DNA of 8,260 bases. It comes from a bacterium. GTDB taxonomy: Bacteria; UBA9089; CG2-30-40-21; SBAY01. The translations under genes were made by a program, and so were the position numbers. Below are positions 7,401 through 8,260 of the stretch, piece by piece; within the stretch, counting starts at the first letter, position 1, and every line of letters starts with the position of its first letter. The notes below the pieces were generated by a model. The model saw only the letters and a list, made by a program, of their open reading frames with translations, ran no database searches and was not told where the DNA came from. The DNA lies in NCBI GenBank assembly GCA_030018635.1, contig JASEHU010000081.1, forward strand, positions 1 to 8,260, written 5' to 3'.

Positions 7401-7769
7401 CAATATTTGCCCACGATAACTGATTGGATATGGTCTTTGAGCCGGTTTAATAGTATATGACCCTGGTATGGTAATCTTACTGCCTTTAAACACCTTTACC
7501 CCCGCTATCTCCATATTATATGGTAATAAAATCTTAGCCGTTTGAACAGGAAGTTCAGGCAGACCTGTATTGCCTGGACTATGTAAATCCTTCATCGTTA
7601 TTTGATGATATTCACCTGATTTCTCAATAGTTGGTTTAGGAAAATCAAAGGTAATAAAGATTAAATCATTGGTAAAGGTTGAATGTTTTTCCGTTGCCTC
7701 TACCTTTAAAACTATATTCCCTAATAAAATTGCGGCAACAAATAATTCAATTAATACCTTTGAGGGCAT
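4482..7769 (-). CDS. Secreted subtilisin-family (S8) serine protease with dual prodomains, P domain and C-terminal beta domain
   Basis: A 1095-aa exported endoprotease. Residues 1-25 are a signal peptide. About 55-190 resembles the gingipain (C25-type) propeptide (GLPELPVQTAKILLPY). About 262-378 resembles a fervidolysin-type prodomain (GEILVKFKP, then DPDVIYAEPNYYA). The S8 catalytic domain spans about 410-692: Asp427 (AVIDTGVDWDHPDL), His482 (HGHGTHVAG), oxyanion Asn574 (AAGN) and Ser636 (SGTSMACP), all present. It carries an NGIDDDGNGYIDD insert that probably binds calcium. Residues 700-818 are an Ig-like beta domain. Residues 828-957 are a proprotein-convertase P domain (ITHTWRGDISLDLISP, then GTWTLWVRD). 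Residues 958-1095 are related to the small secreted protein encoded next. The ATG has AGAGGTGA 3 nt upstream. It is first in the gene cluster behind a sigma-70-like promoter. It probably acts outside the cell after prodomain removal; whether it is nutritional or processes its neighbours cannot be told from sequence. Confidence 0.97.
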   Translation of the reverse strand: MPSKVLIELFVAAILLGNIVLKVEATEKHSTFTNDLIFITFDFPKPTIEKSGEYHQITMKDLHSPGNTGLPELPVQTAKILLPYNMEIAGVKVFKGSKITIPGSYTIKPAQRPYPISYRGQILATLPDERIYNSYQPFPKTIYSDISTQDKKGYRILLVNLHPVEYIPKAGRISYYENIGIKIRVKPATNVISDHQFLRGLPADEKDVLRIVDNPEVIETYPMERKVSRKAYRSGRLPSVTNPQSDSSNSAGQGGVEQPQHRQIKYAHGEILVKFKPDVINLPTDGRVAVLGKIAIRSRAIENLNHKCGVTRMERVFRTACKKSQVRRLQTGQVITLPNLYDIYKLTIPEDADILSIIKKYEKDPDVIYAEPNYYATLYLTPNDTSFSSQWGLHNTGQTGGTADADIDAPEAWDIHTGSGVTIAVIDTGVDWDHPDLANNIWSNSGEISGNGIDDDGNGYIDDTRGWDFADNDNNPMDYHGHGTHVAGIISAVTNNSQGVAGVGWANKIMPVKMFPSATDDAIGNAIKYAVDNGARVLSNSWGYTSPGVFPNVVKDAIDYADSSGSLVIFAAGNDNSSSLYYPGAYDKVIGVASTTHNDTKSSFSNYGDWVDVSAPGSSIYSTLWNDTYTYMSGTSMACPFVSGLAGLLFSLYPAWTNTLVRQRIENTTDDIDALNPGYEGKLGTGRINAYTAIFHSPVPAGNITLDKNKYIPGDIIQITVTDSDLNTGATTIEQYTGIATLTTTGGDLESNITMKETGSNTSIFKGTISVVCATSPTQQNGVIEIVSSGEIMTATYHDADDGTGNPAIVHATATLIYSLSISVDDFEFYYTKDEVPNLDIPDGTNAWPDEENPDKAGEVKSYINVASLIVDTVDVFVDITHTWRGDISLDLISPTGNTYTLKAKEAGDSADNIFATDTTGTTFQGEDAKGTWTLWVRDWWREDTGALNLWRMRITSKTLGFGQLGLGQIIQSSSTTRFKVTNNGNIAEDFTLNLTNPATWTAGSSAGDEVYVLKGLFVGSGDSPTGMHFVWDDVIDTSVQPASSTKFGDLAMPANGASVPVNASRYLWFQFQAPTSTTVTTQQGITVTISAQLP

Positions 7770-7772
7770 TTT

Positions 7773-7780
7773 TCACCTCT
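7773..7780 (-). promoter_or_regulatory. Ribosome binding site of the S8 protease gene
   Basis: On the minus strand this reads AGAGGTGA, ending 3 nt before the ATG at 7769. The tight spacing is usable because the site extends past the GAGG core. It supports this start, and a signal peptide follows directly. Confidence 0.75.
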
Positions 7781-7830
7781 ATTTTATAAAATAAAAAAGC
7801 CACAGATTTTGTTTGAGATGTGTTTTCTGA

Positions 7831-7942
7831 AGTTAATCCTTTAGGATTTTATAGGTATAAAAGGCTAAAGCCTAAACTCCAATTGAAAGAGGAGTTAATC
7901 CTTTAGGATTTCATAGATATAAAAGGCTAAAGCCTGAATCCC
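7831..7942. repeat. Duplicated 50-bp repeat, each copy holding two short palindromes
   Basis: Copies at 7831-7880 and 7893-7942 match at 45 of 50 positions (period 62). Each contains AATCCT-TT-AGGATT (7835-7848, 7897-7910) and AGGCT-AA-AGCCT (7862-7873, 7924-7935). AACTCC at 7875-7880 and GGAGTT at 7891-7896 add a third inverted pair across the spacer. The repeat lies in the inferred untranslated leader of the protease gene, 62 nt before the start codon at its nearest edge. The layout resembles dispersed REP-like palindromic elements; no transposase is nearby. Confidence 0.9.
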
Positions 7943-8068
7943 AAATCAAGACTTAAACCGAAATTCTACTTTAGAAATCCGCTCACATCCTTAATCTTTT
8001 TCTCTCTGTAGCTTAATTTTTCTTTATGTAAAACCCTTTTATTTCAGGGATTATTTTCACTTGTTAAT

Positions 8069-8097
8069 ATAATAACACAACTTTTGAAAAAAGTCAA
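8069..8097 (-). promoter_or_regulatory. Sigma-70-type promoter for the protease and following genes
   Basis: On the minus strand, TTGACT (8097-8092) and TATTAT (8074-8069) are separated by exactly 17 nt. TGT precedes the -10 box, giving an extended -10 element. The expected transcription start is near 8062, so the leader is about 290 nt long and contains the duplicated palindromic repeat. The rest of 7770-8260 shows no gene, and 8100-8260 shows nothing assignable. Confidence 0.75.
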
Positions 8098-8260
8098 GGT
8101 TTTTTAAGGGAAGGCAGCAATTCACGGTGAACATATGAAAAAATAGAGTTTTTACTTAAAATTGCATGTTTATTGGACAAAAATAGAATATATCTGCTTT
8201 TAGACACATTTAAAACTGTCCTTTCATCCCTCACAGGTGATATAAGTCTTACCTGATGCC

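Noticed and set aside
8221..8260. Possible edge of a CRISPR repeat (GTGAGGGATGAAAG on the minus strand)
   Set aside because: Only one copy is visible at the window edge and no repeat-spacer pattern can be shown.

Overview
The window looks like part of a chromosome from an uncultivated, AT-rich, probably Gram-negative (diderm) bacterium. A C-terminal PEP-CTERM sorting tag implies an exosortase and an outer envelope. All ribosome binding sites fit the ordinary bacterial anti-Shine-Dalgarno sequence. The mix of secreted beta-sandwich proteins, FG-GAP and thrombospondin-3-like repeats and short intergenic palindromes recalls candidate phyla such as Omnitrophota or Desantisbacteria, but that placement is a guess, because no phylogenetic marker is present.

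All five genes lie on the minus strand and all encode exported proteins. Reading in the direction of transcription: a near-consensus sigma-70 promoter (8069-8097), then a leader of about 290 nt holding a duplicated 50-bp palindromic repeat. Next comes a 1095-aa subtilisin-family (S8) protease with two stacked prodomains, a P domain and a C-terminal beta domain (7769-4482). A 202-nt gap full of palindromes follows. Then comes a small secreted protein of 176 aa (4279-3749) that is a stand-alone relative of the protease's C-terminal domain and has an unusually strong ribosome binding site. A 181-nt gap with a 13-bp perfect hairpin follows. The last three genes are tightly packed: a two-domain Ig-like protein with a palindrome-encoded EACLV linker (3567-2632), a 682-aa modular calcium-loop/PEGA/FG-GAP protein (2621-573), and a PEP-CTERM protein (557-60, start corrected from an upstream TTG).

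My reading is a cell-surface or extracellular assembly locus. It would have an abundant small beta-sandwich subunit, a protease carrying the same domain as an address or docking tag, adhesive or scaffolding proteins, and a PEP-CTERM protein for envelope attachment. The shared domain and gene layout are visible in the sequence; the functional model is inference. I see no RNA genes, CRISPR array, transposase or origin. Positions 1-59 and about 8100-8260 hold nothing I can assign.
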